A DNA stretch of 64,000 bases, from positions 72,536-136,535 of the forward strand of contig JACVCB010000009.1 in the NCBI GenBank assembly GCA_016742255.1. Direction: 5' to 3'. Below are positions 17,807 through 27,590 of this stretch, piece by piece; the first letter of the stretch is position 1; each line of letters opens with the position of its first letter. The notes under the pieces are model-generated. The model saw only the letters and a list, made by a program, of their open reading frames with translations. It was not told the DNA's origin and did not search any database. Both the position numbers and the translations under genes were made by a program. The DNA comes from Leptospira sp. Its GTDB lineage: Bacteria; Spirochaetota; Leptospiria; Leptospirales; Leptospiraceae.

Positions 17807-18641
17807 TGAGAACCTTACTTCCATTTTTACCGAGGACACAAAAGTTTAATTTGTGTTTTGTGGCAAATTCAATTGTTTCTTTCGGATTAACAACAAGCGT
17901 TTCACCTTCCCTGATGCACAATGTTTTACATCCACTTTCTAACATCACTTGGAAGGTGTGAATTCCAATGGTTGGTAAATCAAATCGTTCGTCCTGTTTT
18001 GCTTTGGGACTTTTACAAATAACTGCATCACCTTTTTTTTGGGTGTACTTTCCACCACGACGAATGGTTTCGTCCGTTCCTTCCACTGCTTCCACAGCAA
18101 TCACAGATTCATCACTCACAACTACCATTTGTCCGATATCCAAATCAGCCATTTTTTCAGCGTAGAACATTCCAAATTCAATGTCCTTTAGTTCTTGGTT
18201 GCTGAATTTTTTGGGTGTGTATCTTCCTTCTTTGAGGAGGAGAGACTGTAAGTAGATCTTTTGTGAAATCACTTTTACTCCCATCGCTTCAAACTCATCG
18301 GCAATCGCAAGGAAAATGGGGTAATCATTTCGGTTGATGGTTTTGGCAAGGATGGAGAGTGCTTTGAGATCAAATTTGAGTTTTTGGAAAAGGAGATCCT
18401 TTCTCACTTTTCCAAGCATCAGGATTCGCGAGATTTTTTCTTTCTGGATGGTTTTTAAAATTTTCCCGACTTGGGTGATGTGGACGGGTATGGTTCTTGA
18501 TTCGTGTCCTCGTGGAGAAAAATCAGATTCAATGAGTCCCAAAAATAATGGATCCTCGCCGCTAGCGAGAGCTTCCAACATTCCTATATGGGGGAGCTCT
18601 CCACCACCAGCGATGATTGCCAATCTACCTTTTGAAGCCAA
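17775..18641 (-). CDS. lpxI: UDP-2,3-diacylglucosamine pyrophosphatase LpxI
   Basis: A 288-residue LpxI (formerly DUF1009) protein. It hydrolyses UDP-2,3-diacylglucosamine to lipid X and UMP, the step just before LpxB; it is the unrelated alternative to LpxH. Family features: GRLAIIAGGGELPHIG at the N-terminus, 'GQVGKILKTIQKEKISRILMLGKV' region, DLDIGQMVVVSDESVIAVEAVEGTDETIRRGG and the late CKTLCIREGETLVVN. TTG start at 18641, with AAAGGA about eight bases before it; no in-frame ATG fits better. Overlaps lpxB downstream and follows the FmdB gene by 11 bases. Confidence 0.94.
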   Translation of the reverse strand: MASKGRLAIIAGGGELPHIGMLEALASGEDPLFLGLIESDFSPRGHESRTIPVHITQVGKILKTIQKEKISRILMLGKVRKDLLFQKLKFDLKALSILAKTINRNDYPIFLAIADEFEAMGVKVISQKIYLQSLLLKEGRYTPKKFSNQELKDIEFGMFYAEKMADLDIGQMVVVSDESVIAVEAVEGTDETIRRGGKYTQKKGDAVICKSPKAKQDERFDLPTIGIHTFQVMLESGCKTLCIREGETLVVNPKETIEFATKHKLNFCVLGKNGSKVLNGSQKKVTSI

Positions 18642-18652
18642 TGCTGGTCCTT

Positions 18653-18883
18653 TTATGCGTTACCAGAATCACCACTAGAAGGTGTAGATGGAGTACTTTC
18701 TTTTTTGTAGTCGGTGACGTAAAATCCTGATCCTTTAAAAATGATCCCTGCACTTGCCGAGATTCGTCTTTCCACAGAACCTTTTTGTCCACAAAGGCAT
18801 TCCGTCAAAGCATCTTCCTTCATGGATTGTACGTGTTCAAAGTCTTTTCCGCATGTGTTACAGTGGTAGTCGTAAGTTGCCAT
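18653..18883 (-). CDS. FmdB-family zinc-ribbon protein
   Basis: A 76-residue protein with the FmdB/CxxC zinc-ribbon start MATYDYHCNTCGKDFEHVQSM (Cys8, Cys11) and a second, slightly unusual metal-ligand pair C-L-C-G around residue 30 (usually CPxCG). The rest, 'VERRISASAGIIFKGSGFYVTDYK' followed by a Ser/Thr/Pro-rich tail, is typical of this family. Regulatory or metal-binding role assumed in relatives, biochemically poorly defined. Sits between the SH3b protein and lpxI with gaps of 10 and 11 bases. Confidence 0.88.
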   Translation of the reverse strand: MATYDYHCNTCGKDFEHVQSMKEDALTECLCGQKGSVERRISASAGIIFKGSGFYVTDYKKESTPSTPSSGDSGNA

Positions 18884-18893
18884 AGTATCTCCT

Positions 18894-20348
18894 CTAATGG
18901 ATTCCTGTTCTCACTTCAAATAATAAGACATGGTCTCTGTTTGGTTTGGTCGCAAGCGGAAGGCAAATCTCCCAAGAATACTTGCCCGCTTCGAGCATGG
19001 CTTCCGAGAGAGGATAGGATCGAATGGATTGGATGAGGCCAGTATTCCTTCTCCAGAGGCTTGCGTTCCATTTGTCACCTTGCCTGTTTTCTATATGTAA
19101 GGACAGATTTTCTCTCCTTTTGGCACCGTCCAGGACATAACGATTTTTATTGACCCAAATCGAAGTTTGGTCCAGAGAGATCGAGTATGCTAAATGTTCT
19201 AAGTGGTTGTATTGAACGTGAATTTCGATAAAAGGAATAGGGGTCTCTGAATCAGTTGGCATAAAGGAAAATTCAAAATAGTTTTTATTCCCGGAAAGTT
19301 TTTTACAGATCCTTTGAGAACTTGGGTTTTTGGTGTCTGATCCATAAATGGGAAATCCTGTTTCTCCATATACGCGAATGGATTCCCTCGGAATGTAATT
19401 TCCAAAAAAAGTTTGTGGGATTTTTTTCCCGTCCCATCCTTCAAAATCTATTCGAATCTCATTGTCTACGGCTTTGAAACGTTTTTCAAATTCCCCTGTG
19501 AGAGTTTCATCCGCTAAGGTTTCCTTTAAAAACCCAGAAAAAACCCATGCTGTTTTTTGTGTGTTTGGAAAATAACATCGTTTCCAATGCCCTTCGTTTC
19601 CGGCTATGGTTTCTTCTGCACCATCTTCTTCCAAACAGATTGTAGGCTCTGGTTCACTTACTTTCCCCACTTCACTATTTTCCCTTCCCGGTCCACTACG
19701 AAGGTTTACATTTTTTCCTCGAATGGTGGCTGTTTGGTGGTAAAGATTGGTTCCTGAGATTTGTGATAAAAAATGTAAGGTTTGTAACAGAAAACCTGTT
19801 TCAATTTCGCCTATCGGTTCAAAAGGAAAGGTAAGTAAATGTGATAATGCATCACTAAAACTTTCCTCCATTCCTCTTGGATCTTCTAAAATTAATAAGA
19901 GTAGGAAATGTGTGACTTCTGACTTGGGAATGGGTTTGATGATGGAATTGATTTTTGTGATGAGTGCACGTTTGTAACCAGTTCCATGTTTTTTTAAATG
20001 AGAAAAGTATGGATCCTCAATATGATAATACGTCCCTCTCGAAGTTTCCCATTCTAAAAGTTTTGTATCATTTCTTTTTTGTAAAAACTGTAAGAGTTCT
20101 TTTTGGTTGTCTTTCCCATTGATTTGTTTTTCCAATTGGGATAAAGATTGGGATAAAATCGTTAGTTCCAACTCACTTGTTGGAATTTCGGATTCCTTAT
20201 ACAGTTTTAAAACTTTTAAATAAGAACCTGATTGGTAGAGATCATACGCTTTATCATCTCGTTCTCGGAAATCAACAAAGGTGTAAGTGAAAAGGATAAC
20301 GAGTAAAAAAAGTAAACCAATTACAAAAAAAACACGGGAGCGAATCAA
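18894..20348 (-). CDS. membrane-anchored SH3b-domain protein
   Basis: A 484-residue protein with an N-terminal membrane anchor (residues 5-25, FFVIGLLFLLVILFTYTFV), an alpha-helical TPR-like middle, and a bacterial SH3 (SH3b) domain near 215-275: 'ATIRGKNVNLRSGPGRENSEVGKV' and GHWKRCYFP...AWVFSGFL are the classic strands. SH3b domains usually bind cell-wall peptides. A C-terminal beta-rich region is not recognised. TTG start at 20348 is set by GGGAGGT six bases upstream. Ten bases precede the FmdB gene; 21 follow the tolC-like stop. Confidence 0.8.
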   Translation of the reverse strand: MIRSRVFFVIGLLFLLVILFTYTFVDFRERDDKAYDLYQSGSYLKVLKLYKESEIPTSELELTILSQSLSQLEKQINGKDNQKELLQFLQKRNDTKLLEWETSRGTYYHIEDPYFSHLKKHGTGYKRALITKINSIIKPIPKSEVTHFLLLLILEDPRGMEESFSDALSHLLTFPFEPIGEIETGFLLQTLHFLSQISGTNLYHQTATIRGKNVNLRSGPGRENSEVGKVSEPEPTICLEEDGAEETIAGNEGHWKRCYFPNTQKTAWVFSGFLKETLADETLTGEFEKRFKAVDNEIRIDFEGWDGKKIPQTFFGNYIPRESIRVYGETGFPIYGSDTKNPSSQRICKKLSGNKNYFEFSFMPTDSETPIPFIEIHVQYNHLEHLAYSISLDQTSIWVNKNRYVLDGAKRRENLSLHIENRQGDKWNASLWRRNTGLIQSIRSYPLSEAMLEAGKYSWEICLPLATKPNRDHVLLFEVRTGIH

Positions 20349-20353
20349 ACGTT

Positions 20354-20360
20354 ACCTCCC
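20354..20360 (-). promoter_or_regulatory. Shine-Dalgarno site fixing a TTG start
   Basis: GGGAGGT on the minus strand, five bases before TTG at 20346-20348. It is a near-ideal ribosome site and makes the TTG the clear start of the SH3b gene. Confidence 0.7.
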
Positions 20361-20369
20361 GTTTTTCTC

Positions 20370-21911
20370 TTAAAGATTTTCAGGAAGGAGTTTGGCTCGG
20401 TCCACTCCGTATTCTTCGAATAATGCATTTTTTGCCACATAGTATCTGTGTAAATTGATGTTGTAGTCAACTTTTGCTCTTACGAGTGATAACTGGTCTT
20501 GTACCAATGTGTCCAGTGCATTTTTTACGGCAAGTGCATTGAACCTGCCTTGTTGGAAGGAACGTAAAACACCATTGTAGTATTTTTTGGATTCCTCTTC
20601 CGTACGTTTTGCATTTTCCATCACTCGGAATGATGCTTTTAATATATCAATTCTTGTTTTGACATCATCTGAAACTGCTTTGACCAAATCAGCTTCCTCT
20701 AACGAGACCTGTCTTTTTTGGATTTCTGCATCACGGATTCCAACTTTTACCCCTTTGTCCATGATGGGGTAACTTAAGTCAAGAGACCCTTGCATCACTG
20801 GGTATTGGTAGGAAAAAACACCATGGCGGTTGTCAGAATAATTATTTTGAGGGCTAATGGTATTTTGAGCTTGGTAACCATACGTTCCCGCTGCTTTTAA
20901 CGATGGTAGGGCTTCGTTTTTTGCCATCTTCATAGCAAGTTCAGCGTTTTCTTTTTTCCTTTGGATGGCTCGGAAATCAGCTCTGTGTTTGTATGCGTAA
21001 TCAATATCAGATTGGTAATCCAATTTGTCGGGTAAAGTTTCAGAAAGTGGAGTTGTTTTTTGGAAAACAGTGTCTTCAGGAAGGTTCAGGGAACGAATCA
21101 GTTTTCGTCTCGCTTCTTCTTTTTCTGCACTTGCTTGGGCCATTTGGCCTTCCACTTGGGAAAGTAGGGCATTCCATTGGTTCACTTCGAAACTTTCCGA
21201 AAGTCCAAGCCCTTGTTTGCGAATCGTTAGATCCCTTACATTTTTTGTATTTTTTAACAATTGTTCGAAGGTTTGGTATCCCGATTCTTTTACAGAATAA
21301 TTCCAATAATCGACAAGAGTAGATACCACTTTGGAAGCAACTTGGTCTTCCATTTGTTCCCGCATGATTTCTGTTTGGTTTTCTAAGATTTTTTCCATAT
21401 TCCTTTCATTGGCACCAAACGCATTTTTAAGCAAGTCTTGGGCAATGGTAACGGATAAGGAATCCGTATACAGAGGAGGGAGTCCTAATGCTGTAAATCC
21501 AGCAGGAGTTTGGTTCGGATTTTCAAACGCGTTTGAGTCAAAACGTTGTGACCTTGCTTCTAGTTTGAAGTAAGTTCCTGTAGTGAACAGTTTTTCAATC
21601 CCAGCACTGTAGGTGTTGGTTTGGGTTTTTGTTCCCGTAAAGATGTTGTTTTGGTTAAAAGGGAACTTCTTTTGGTCGATTTCTGCTTTGGATATCGCAC
21701 GCCAAGAATACTTGGCTTCAAATTTCATTAAATTGGTATCAGCTTTTGCTAATTCCAAACGTGCTTGTAATACTTCGCGGTTGTTTTCAATCGCATACCG
21801 AACCGCATCCTTTAAACTTAAGGTAAACCCTTTATCGTCCGATTCGGCGGCAAGAAGGCCGAAGGAAATGAAGAGAACCAATGCACTAGAAACCCATGAA
21901 CGTTGTTCCAT
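20370..21911 (-). CDS. TolC-family outer-membrane efflux protein
   Basis: A 513-residue outer-membrane factor of type I secretion or RND efflux systems. After a signal peptide (VSSALVLFISFGLLAAES) it shows the family's two helical repeats: LSLKDAVRYAIENNREVLQARLELAKADTNLM near the front and 'RAIQRKKENAELAMKMAKNEALPSLKAAGTYGYQ' in the middle, plus the coiled-coil LVKAVSDDVKTRIDILKASF and 'QQGRFNALAVKNALDTLVQDQL' at the end. It would form a trimeric channel across the outer membrane and periplasm. No inner-membrane partner is adjacent, so its pump is elsewhere. 57 bases downstream of sucD. Confidence 0.92.
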   Translation of the reverse strand: MEQRSWVSSALVLFISFGLLAAESDDKGFTLSLKDAVRYAIENNREVLQARLELAKADTNLMKFEAKYSWRAISKAEIDQKKFPFNQNNIFTGTKTQTNTYSAGIEKLFTTGTYFKLEARSQRFDSNAFENPNQTPAGFTALGLPPLYTDSLSVTIAQDLLKNAFGANERNMEKILENQTEIMREQMEDQVASKVVSTLVDYWNYSVKESGYQTFEQLLKNTKNVRDLTIRKQGLGLSESFEVNQWNALLSQVEGQMAQASAEKEEARRKLIRSLNLPEDTVFQKTTPLSETLPDKLDYQSDIDYAYKHRADFRAIQRKKENAELAMKMAKNEALPSLKAAGTYGYQAQNTISPQNNYSDNRHGVFSYQYPVMQGSLDLSYPIMDKGVKVGIRDAEIQKRQVSLEEADLVKAVSDDVKTRIDILKASFRVMENAKRTEEESKKYYNGVLRSFQQGRFNALAVKNALDTLVQDQLSLVRAKVDYNINLHRYYVAKNALFEEYGVDRAKLLPENL

Positions 21912-21968
21912 ACTCTTAATTCAGACTCCTCATTTCCCCTGCAAAGTTGTTTTTTTTGAAAAAAACCC

Positions 21969-22859
21969 TTATTTTTTAAGGGCCAATTTCATTTTATCTC
22001 CCACTTCCCCAATATGAGCACAAATGCTCACACCAGCATCTTGCATTGCTGCAATTTTGGAAGTAGCAGTTCCCATTCCCCCTGAAATGATCGCACCGGC
22101 ATGGCCCATACGTTTTCCTGGAGGAGCAGTTTGCCCTGCAATAAAACCGACAACTGGTTTTTTCACATGAGCTTTGATGTAAGCAGCAGCTTCTTCTTCG
22201 GAAGTTCCACCAATTTCACCAATCATCACGATCCCTTCTGTATCTGGGTCTTCGTTAAGGAGACGAACCGCTTCTACGTGGTTCATCCCTGGAACTGGGT
22301 CACCCCCGATCCCAATACATGTAGACTGGCCAAGGCCTGCCGCAGTGAGAGAAGCAACGGATTCATATGTTAAGGTTCCAGAACGGGAAACGATTCCAAT
22401 GTTTCCTGGAGTGTGGATAAAACCTGGCATAATTCCCATCTTTACATTGTAACGAGGGTTAATGACACCTGGGCAGTTAGGTCCCACAAGTTTTGTTTTA
22501 GAATTTCGTAACACACTGTACACTTTTAACATGTCGTGAGTTGGGATTCCTTCTGTGATACAAACCACGAGAGGGATCTCTGCAAAAATTCCTTCTAGGA
22601 TGGCATCCGCAGCAAATGGAGGTGGAACAAAAATGACAGCAGCGTTTGCTCCGTCTTCCTTCATTGCGTCTTTGATAGTATTGCGTACTGGTGCAGTTTT
22701 TCCGAACTCAGAAGTCCAAATTTGTCCACCCTTTCCTGGTGTAACACCTGCTACCACTTTGGTACCATATTCTAACATTTGCGTTGCATGGAAGGATCCT
22801 TCTTTTCCAGTGATCCCTTGTACAACGACTCTTGTATTTTCATCTACTAATACAGCCAT
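21969..22859 (-). CDS. sucD: succinyl-CoA ligase (ADP/GDP-forming) alpha subunit
   Basis: SucD, 296 residues, the CoA-binding, phosphohistidine-bearing subunit of succinyl-CoA synthetase in the citric acid cycle. Seen: [26 protein letters not shown] (CoA-binding Rossmann motif), [30 protein letters not shown], '[13 protein letters not shown]' and the active-site region [17 protein letters not shown], with the catalytic His in 'MGHAGA'. ATG start at 22859 with AGGAAA about nine bases upstream. Only 12 bases follow sucC, as expected for the pair. Confidence 0.97.
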   Translation of the reverse strand: MAVLVDENTRVVVQGITGKEGSFHATQMLEYGTKVVAGVTPGKGGQIWTSEFGKTAPVRNTIKDAMKEDGANAAVIFVPPPFAADAILEGIFAEIPLVVCITEGIPTHDMLKVYSVLRNSKTKLVGPNCPGVINPRYNVKMGIMPGFIHTPGNIGIVSRSGTLTYESVASLTAAGLGQSTCIGIGGDPVPGMNHVEAVRLLNEDPDTEGIVMIGEIGGTSEEEAAAYIKAHVKKPVVGFIAGQTAPPGKRMGHAGAIISGGMGTATSKIAAMQDAGVSICAHIGEVGDKMKLALKK

Positions 22860-22871
22860 GTTTTTAGTTTC

Positions 22872-24041
22872 CTATTTTTTGATTAGGGAGACAATTTTGT
22901 CTGCCGCGTCACGGAGTCCTTCTACTCCCACAATGTTCATACCAGATTCGTTCAGGATTTTTTTCCCTTCTTCTGCGTTGGTTCCTTTCAATCGAACCAC
23001 AACTGGTACCGATACGTTTACTTTTTTAGTAGCTTCGATGATACCAACCGCAACACGGTCACATCGTACGATTCCACCAAATACGTTCACAAAAATTCCT
23101 TTCACATTTGGATCGGAAAGGATGAGTCTAAATCCGTTTTCCACAGTGGTTGGATTTGCTCCACCTCCGACGTCAAGGAAGTTGGCAGGTTCTGCACCAG
23201 CAAGTTTAACGATGTCCATGGTTGCCATTGCAAGACCGGCACCATTCACCATACAACCGATGTTTCCATCTAACTTCACGTAGTTGAGGTTGTATTCTTT
23301 TGCTTTTACTTCGTAAGGATCTTCTTCCGAAATGTCACGGAGTGCTTCGTTGTCTGGGTGACGATAGAGTGCATTTTCATCCAAGTCCATCTTACAGTCA
23401 CCTGCAATGATTTCGTTTTGTTTGGTAAGGATGAGGGGGTTAATTTCTAAAAGTGCTGCATCTTCTTTGATGTAAGCATTATAGACAGAATTCACTAGGG
23501 CAGTGAATGATTTTTGTGCTTCCGCAGGGATTCCAAGAGCGAATGCAAGTTCTCTGACTTGGGAACCTTGGATTCCAATTCCTGGATCAATTTGGATTTT
23601 GATGATCTTTTCAGGGTGAGTTTCCGCAACTTCTTCAATTTCCATACCACCTTCAGTGGAAGCCATGATAATGGTTTTGCGAATTGCTCTGTCGAGGAGG
23701 ATGGAAAGGTAATATTCTTTTGCGATTTCAAGTCCTTGTTCTAAATACACTTTGAGGACTTTTTTCCCTTCTGGACCCGTTTGAGGGGTGATGAGTTGCA
23801 TTCCGAGAATTTTCTCAGCTGCTGCTTTGGCATCGTCTTTTGTCTTTGCGACCTTAACTCCGCCACCTTTTCCTCGTCCACCTGCGTGGATTTGGGCTTT
23901 TACCACCACTACTGGTGATTTTTGGACAACTTCGTTATATGCCTTTTCGAAATCACCGACTGTGTCGATGACCTTTCCGAATGGAACGTTGGCATTGTGT
24001 CTACGTAGGATTTCTTTGGCCTGGTATTCGTGGACTTTCAT
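22872..24041 (-). CDS. sucC: succinyl-CoA ligase beta subunit
   Basis: SucC, the ATP-grasp nucleotide-binding and succinate-binding subunit. I start it at ATG 24041 (389 residues, [12 protein letters not shown], the universal start of this family, preceded by TAAGGAAAT); the frame is open 42 bases further upstream to a TTG. Seen: [20 protein letters not shown], '[25 protein letters not shown]', [21 protein letters not shown] and the [17 protein letters not shown] / [10 protein letters not shown] segments. First gene of a minus-strand series through lpxB. Confidence 0.97.
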   Translation of the reverse strand: MKVHEYQAKEILRRHNANVPFGKVIDTVGDFEKAYNEVVQKSPVVVVKAQIHAGGRGKGGGVKVAKTKDDAKAAAEKILGMQLITPQTGPEGKKVLKVYLEQGLEIAKEYYLSILLDRAIRKTIIMASTEGGMEIEEVAETHPEKIIKIQIDPGIGIQGSQVRELAFALGIPAEAQKSFTALVNSVYNAYIKEDAALLEINPLILTKQNEIIAGDCKMDLDENALYRHPDNEALRDISEEDPYEVKAKEYNLNYVKLDGNIGCMVNGAGLAMATMDIVKLAGAEPANFLDVGGGANPTTVENGFRLILSDPNVKGIFVNVFGGIVRCDRVAVGIIEATKKVNVSVPVVVRLKGTNAEEGKKILNESGMNIVGVEGLRDAADKIVSLIKK

Positions 24042-24092
24042 GGATTTCCTTATGTCATTGGTTCGTCCGAAAGCTTTCGCCAACGGATCACT

Positions 24093-24126
24093 AGGGTAAG
24101 CCTCAAGGGTTGGGTGAGATTGTCAA
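24093..24126 (-). promoter_or_regulatory. candidate promoter of sucCD
   Basis: A perfect TTGACA (bases 24126-24121 read on the minus strand) lies about 80 bases before the sucC start. The nearest -10-like hexamer, TACCCT at 24098-24093, is 22 bases away, longer than the ideal 17, and no good hexamer is at 17. So only the -35 element is convincing. Confidence 0.3.
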
Positions 24127-24204
24127 GACGGATTGAAAGGAAGTGAACAAAGAGGAGAGTGGGAAGTGAGATATGAAAGTTGTGTCTTGATTCCGATTTC
24201 CTTT

Positions 24205-26112
24205 TTACACCCTTAGTGTTTCCTCTGGGTTTTTGGGGAGCCTTACAAAAAACCTGGAACCTTTTTGTTCTTCACTTTCCACAGTGATCTCACCACCAAG
24301 AACCTCAACTTGTGATTTGGTGATGAATAGACCAATCCCTCTTGCGTCTTCATTGCGGTGGAATGTTTTGAACATCCCAAAGATTTTGTTCCCATGTTTC
24401 TCCAAATTGATCCCAAGGCCATTGTCTTCGACCAAAATGGTGATTTGTTCATTTTTTTCTTCGATTCCCACTTTGATCCAAGCACCTTGTTTCAAACGTA
24501 CATATTTTACGGCATTGGATAGAAGGTTGAGTAAGATGCTTTCTAAATAAGCAGGGATGGTTCTTATGGTAAGCCCCTCTGGAATTTGTACATCCACTTG
24601 GATCTTTCGTAATTCGATGGAACCACTGAGGATCGAAAGAGTTTTATCCACTTCTTTTTTTAAGGAACAAAATTCCATAGGCTTATTCAATGTTTGGTTA
24701 ATGGAAATGATATCGTTCAGATGGGAAATGGTTTCTTCCAATTGGATGGAGGAAACATGTAACATATCGATCAGATTCTTTTTGTCTTCTTCTGATTTTG
24801 ATTCTTCTAACAATTGGATAAGAGAAGTGAAATTGGATGAATGTTGTCTTATGTTGTGAGATACGATGTAAGCAAAGTTTTGTAATCGATTGTTTTGGAT
24901 GCCTGTAAAATGTAACATTCGATTTGTATTTTCCAGTGCTTCAATTTCTTCGGTTATATCAAATCGTATGGATAGGTATGCTTCAATTTCATCTTGAGGA
25001 TTGTATAAAGGGTGGATAAAGGTTTGAAGCCAAAAATAATTACCATCTTTGGATTTGTTTTTAATGACCCCTTCCCAGGTTTTTCCATTTTTGATTTGTT
25101 CCCAAAGTTCTTGCCAAAAATCTTTTTTATGATAATCCGAACTTAATATTTTATGGTCCGATCCAATGATTTCGGATTCTGTAAACCCAGAAATTTTAAT
25201 AAATTTTGAATTTGCTCGTATGATGATCCCTTCGGGATTTGTGACACTCACAATGGATGATCTTTCAATTGCATTTAAAACAGAGGTTAGTTTTCGATTT
25301 TGTTGTTCGATTGTATTCTGTGTGTTTTTAAGTTCTGTGATATCTAAAAAACTAGCTGTGGCTCCTTCTAAGTTTCCATGTTCATCAAAAAGTGGAGTCG
25401 CATTCACGTTTAACCATTTTACATGACCATCTTCCGATATAATTCCATGTTCACAATTGTAGACTGTGATTTGTTTTCCAAGAGCTAATGCTAATGGTAG
25501 TTTGTCTGTAGGGAAAGGGCTTCCATCTTCATTGATTTGTTTCCATTCCTTTGAACTGAAGTATCGGTTTTCAATTTGTTCCAATTCCAAATCTAAAATT
25601 TCGGAAGCACTTTCATTTGCATAAAGGATTTGTCCTTGCAAATTCACAACTACAACACCGTTGATCATTGTCCTTAATAAACGATCGAGTTTTGTTTCTT
25701 TTTGTTTTAGGATTTTTTCTGCGAGGATGGCATCTGTTAACTCTTCCATCGAAATTGTATAATGGAAAGAATCCAAACGGGTTAGTTTGAGTAAGTAAGT
25801 TTGGTTTTGGATTCCAAAGTAGTGGAACTTATTTTTTGCAATTACCTCTTCCCATTGTCTGTGTTCGTTCCAAACAGATTGGATTTCGTGGAATAATTCT
25901 GTTTCAAATAAAAATGGAAAGAATGATCCAATGGTTAAATCAAAACCTCCAAGTTCAGGAATCCGTTGGAGTTCCATCGCTTTGGAGTTCGAAAATAATA
26001 ATGCATTTTCTTTATCAAACGTTTGGGATTTAGATTCAAATAAAAAAACAGAATAGGGCAATTGGTTTGCGAAGGAATAAAAGAACTCTGATTGATGGAT
26101 CGCTTCGTTCAT
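24205..26112 (-). CDS. PAS-domain sensor histidine kinase
   Basis: A 635-residue cytoplasmic-type sensor kinase without evident transmembrane segments. Two or three PAS domains come first (about 145-260, with 'NGVVVVNLQGQILYANESASEILDLE', and about 275-395, 'SIVSVTNPEGIIIRANSKFIKISGFTESEIIG' plus a PAC-like tail). The phospho-acceptor box is atypical, SHNIRQHSSN with His419. The ATPase domain follows, with LLSNAVKYV (N box), VEDNGLGI (G1) and GIGLFITKSQVEVLGG (G2). No response regulator is adjacent, so the partner is unknown. ATG start at 26112. Confidence 0.9.
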   Translation of the reverse strand: MNEAIHQSEFFYSFANQLPYSVFLFESKSQTFDKENALLFSNSKAMELQRIPELGGFDLTIGSFFPFLFETELFHEIQSVWNEHRQWEEVIAKNKFHYFGIQNQTYLLKLTRLDSFHYTISMEELTDAILAEKILKQKETKLDRLLRTMINGVVVVNLQGQILYANESASEILDLELEQIENRYFSSKEWKQINEDGSPFPTDKLPLALALGKQITVYNCEHGIISEDGHVKWLNVNATPLFDEHGNLEGATASFLDITELKNTQNTIEQQNRKLTSVLNAIERSSIVSVTNPEGIIIRANSKFIKISGFTESEIIGSDHKILSSDYHKKDFWQELWEQIKNGKTWEGVIKNKSKDGNYFWLQTFIHPLYNPQDEIEAYLSIRFDITEEIEALENTNRMLHFTGIQNNRLQNFAYIVSHNIRQHSSNFTSLIQLLEESKSEEDKKNLIDMLHVSSIQLEETISHLNDIISINQTLNKPMEFCSLKKEVDKTLSILSGSIELRKIQVDVQIPEGLTIRTIPAYLESILLNLLSNAVKYVRLKQGAWIKVGIEEKNEQITILVEDNGLGINLEKHGNKIFGMFKTFHRNEDARGIGLFITKSQVEVLGGEITVESEEQKGSRFFVRLPKNPEETLRV

Positions 26113-26200
26113 AAAGAATCGGTAGCCAATCCAAATGAATCGCTACCTTCTCAAGAACCATGAGACGAAATAATTGGTGAAGAACTGTGATTTTTTTCGG

Positions 26201-27469
26201 CTAAAATTTATTCCAATAGGGTGAAAGCCTAACGGAATCACAAAAACTTCCAATTGATTTAGTATCGAGTAAATCAAAACGGTTTGAACTATGGGGAGAG
26301 AGGTAAATCTCACCAGCTTGCCCGATGACACCTCCCCGGTAGGAATTTGTACTTGGATTTGCCATTAAAACTCTGATTTCAGAGTTATTGGAATCGATGG
26401 AAATAAAATTCGCATAATTTAAGGGAATGGGATAGAGCCTTCCGTTAGGTGCTAGTACAACTCCGTTAAACATGGCAGTGCCAGCGCTGGGAATTGTACC
26501 CGCATTGACAACTTTGTCGTTATCTTTTGTGTCTACATAATAAACTGTCGAAGCATTATAAGGTATGATATAGATACGGCCGTTAGGTGTATAGATTCCT
26601 GATATATAATTACTTGCACCACCGAAAGAAAATGGAATCGTTGTGACTGATTCTGTAAATGTGTCTAGAATATGTATATTCGTTGCCGTATGAGGAATAA
26701 AGTAGATTTTACCTTCGGGAGTTAACACACCATTGGCGAAGATTCCTCCACTCACAGGTGTTGCAACAGAACCAATCGTTCCTTTTTTCGTGTCATAATA
26801 CCGGATTGTTGATTCCCCACTTGGTACGTAATAAATTTTTCCATTCGGAGCATACACACCACCATTGTAAGCTGCCCCTCCCATGGAAATTGATGTTATG
26901 TTCGTCAATGTATTATTTGAAGTATCCAGTTTGAAAAAAGTATTATTGGTATGAGGGGAAAGGTAGATGATTCCATTTGGACCTAAGGTTCCGCCTATAA
27001 AATCCACATTTCCTGGAACAGTTGCTGCTGATTCATAATTTTTTGTAATGGGATTAATGGTGACTATTTTAGGTGAGTTATAAGGTAAGAGATAAACATT
27101 TCCATTTGGTGCAATGAGTGCACCTTGGAAAGCTGTTGAGGCAGCGCCGGTTACTGCTGCGACAGTATTTGTATTGTATTTGATTAAGGTCTCTTCACCA
27201 CTAGATCCAAGTGCAAATTGAGTTTCTACTTCTTGTTTTACCTGGATCCAATTCTCAGGCAAATGTGTTTCTTCGTAACTTAAGGAACAAGCAGGTATCC
27301 GAACTTTGTAACCACACAGGTAACTCCTGTCCTTCACTACAAAACGTAACAGTAAAGAATTTATATAATTCTCCGAGCCCACATCACAATTGTTAGAGAT
27401 ATTTCCATTCGTACAATGGGATAAAAAAATGACAAAAATGAGCAGAGTAAAATTTCGGAGCATAAACAT
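26201..27469 (-). CDS. lipoprotein with seven beta-propeller-like repeats
   Basis: The mature start is best placed at ATG 27469 (422 residues; the frame is open to 27580), because it gives a proper lipoprotein signal (LLIFVIFLSHC, Cys19). After a short Cys-containing module (shared with the DUF1566 lipoprotein, see findings) come seven consecutive repeats of about 43-45 residues, each built as G-x-x-x-P-[NE]-G-x-[IVL]-Y-x-x-P...DT. Seven such strands suggest a seven-bladed beta-propeller. Family not recognised; probably a surface or periplasmic binding protein. Lies between two other exported-protein genes on the same strand. Confidence 0.78.
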   Translation of the reverse strand: MFMLRNFTLLIFVIFLSHCTNGNISNNCDVGSENYINSLLLRFVVKDRSYLCGYKVRIPACSLSYEETHLPENWIQVKQEVETQFALGSSGEETLIKYNTNTVAAVTGAASTAFQGALIAPNGNVYLLPYNSPKIVTINPITKNYESAATVPGNVDFIGGTLGPNGIIYLSPHTNNTFFKLDTSNNTLTNITSISMGGAAYNGGVYAPNGKIYYVPSGESTIRYYDTKKGTIGSVATPVSGGIFANGVLTPEGKIYFIPHTATNIHILDTFTESVTTIPFSFGGASNYISGIYTPNGRIYIIPYNASTVYYVDTKDNDKVVNAGTIPSAGTAMFNGVVLAPNGRLYPIPLNYANFISIDSNNSEIRVLMANPSTNSYRGGVIGQAGEIYLSPHSSNRFDLLDTKSIGSFCDSVRLSPYWNKF

Positions 27470-27590
27470 TCTGAATTTGACGTTACTGGTAATCGCATTC
27501 GAATCGCAATCAAGTTTAGAAAATTCCCCAAAGATTACTTGCGGAATTGTCCGTATCGAAGTTGGGAAAGTTTCTGACATTATAACGATC

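Noticed and set aside
21943..21968. Possible terminator after sucD
   Set aside because: Only an A/T-only inverted repeat (GTTTTTTTT/GAAAAAAAC-like) with no GC stem; too weak to call.
22555..23283. 242-codon open frame on the plus strand
   Set aside because: Antisense to sucC/sucD, low-complexity Ser/Thr/Pro composition typical of a shadow frame.
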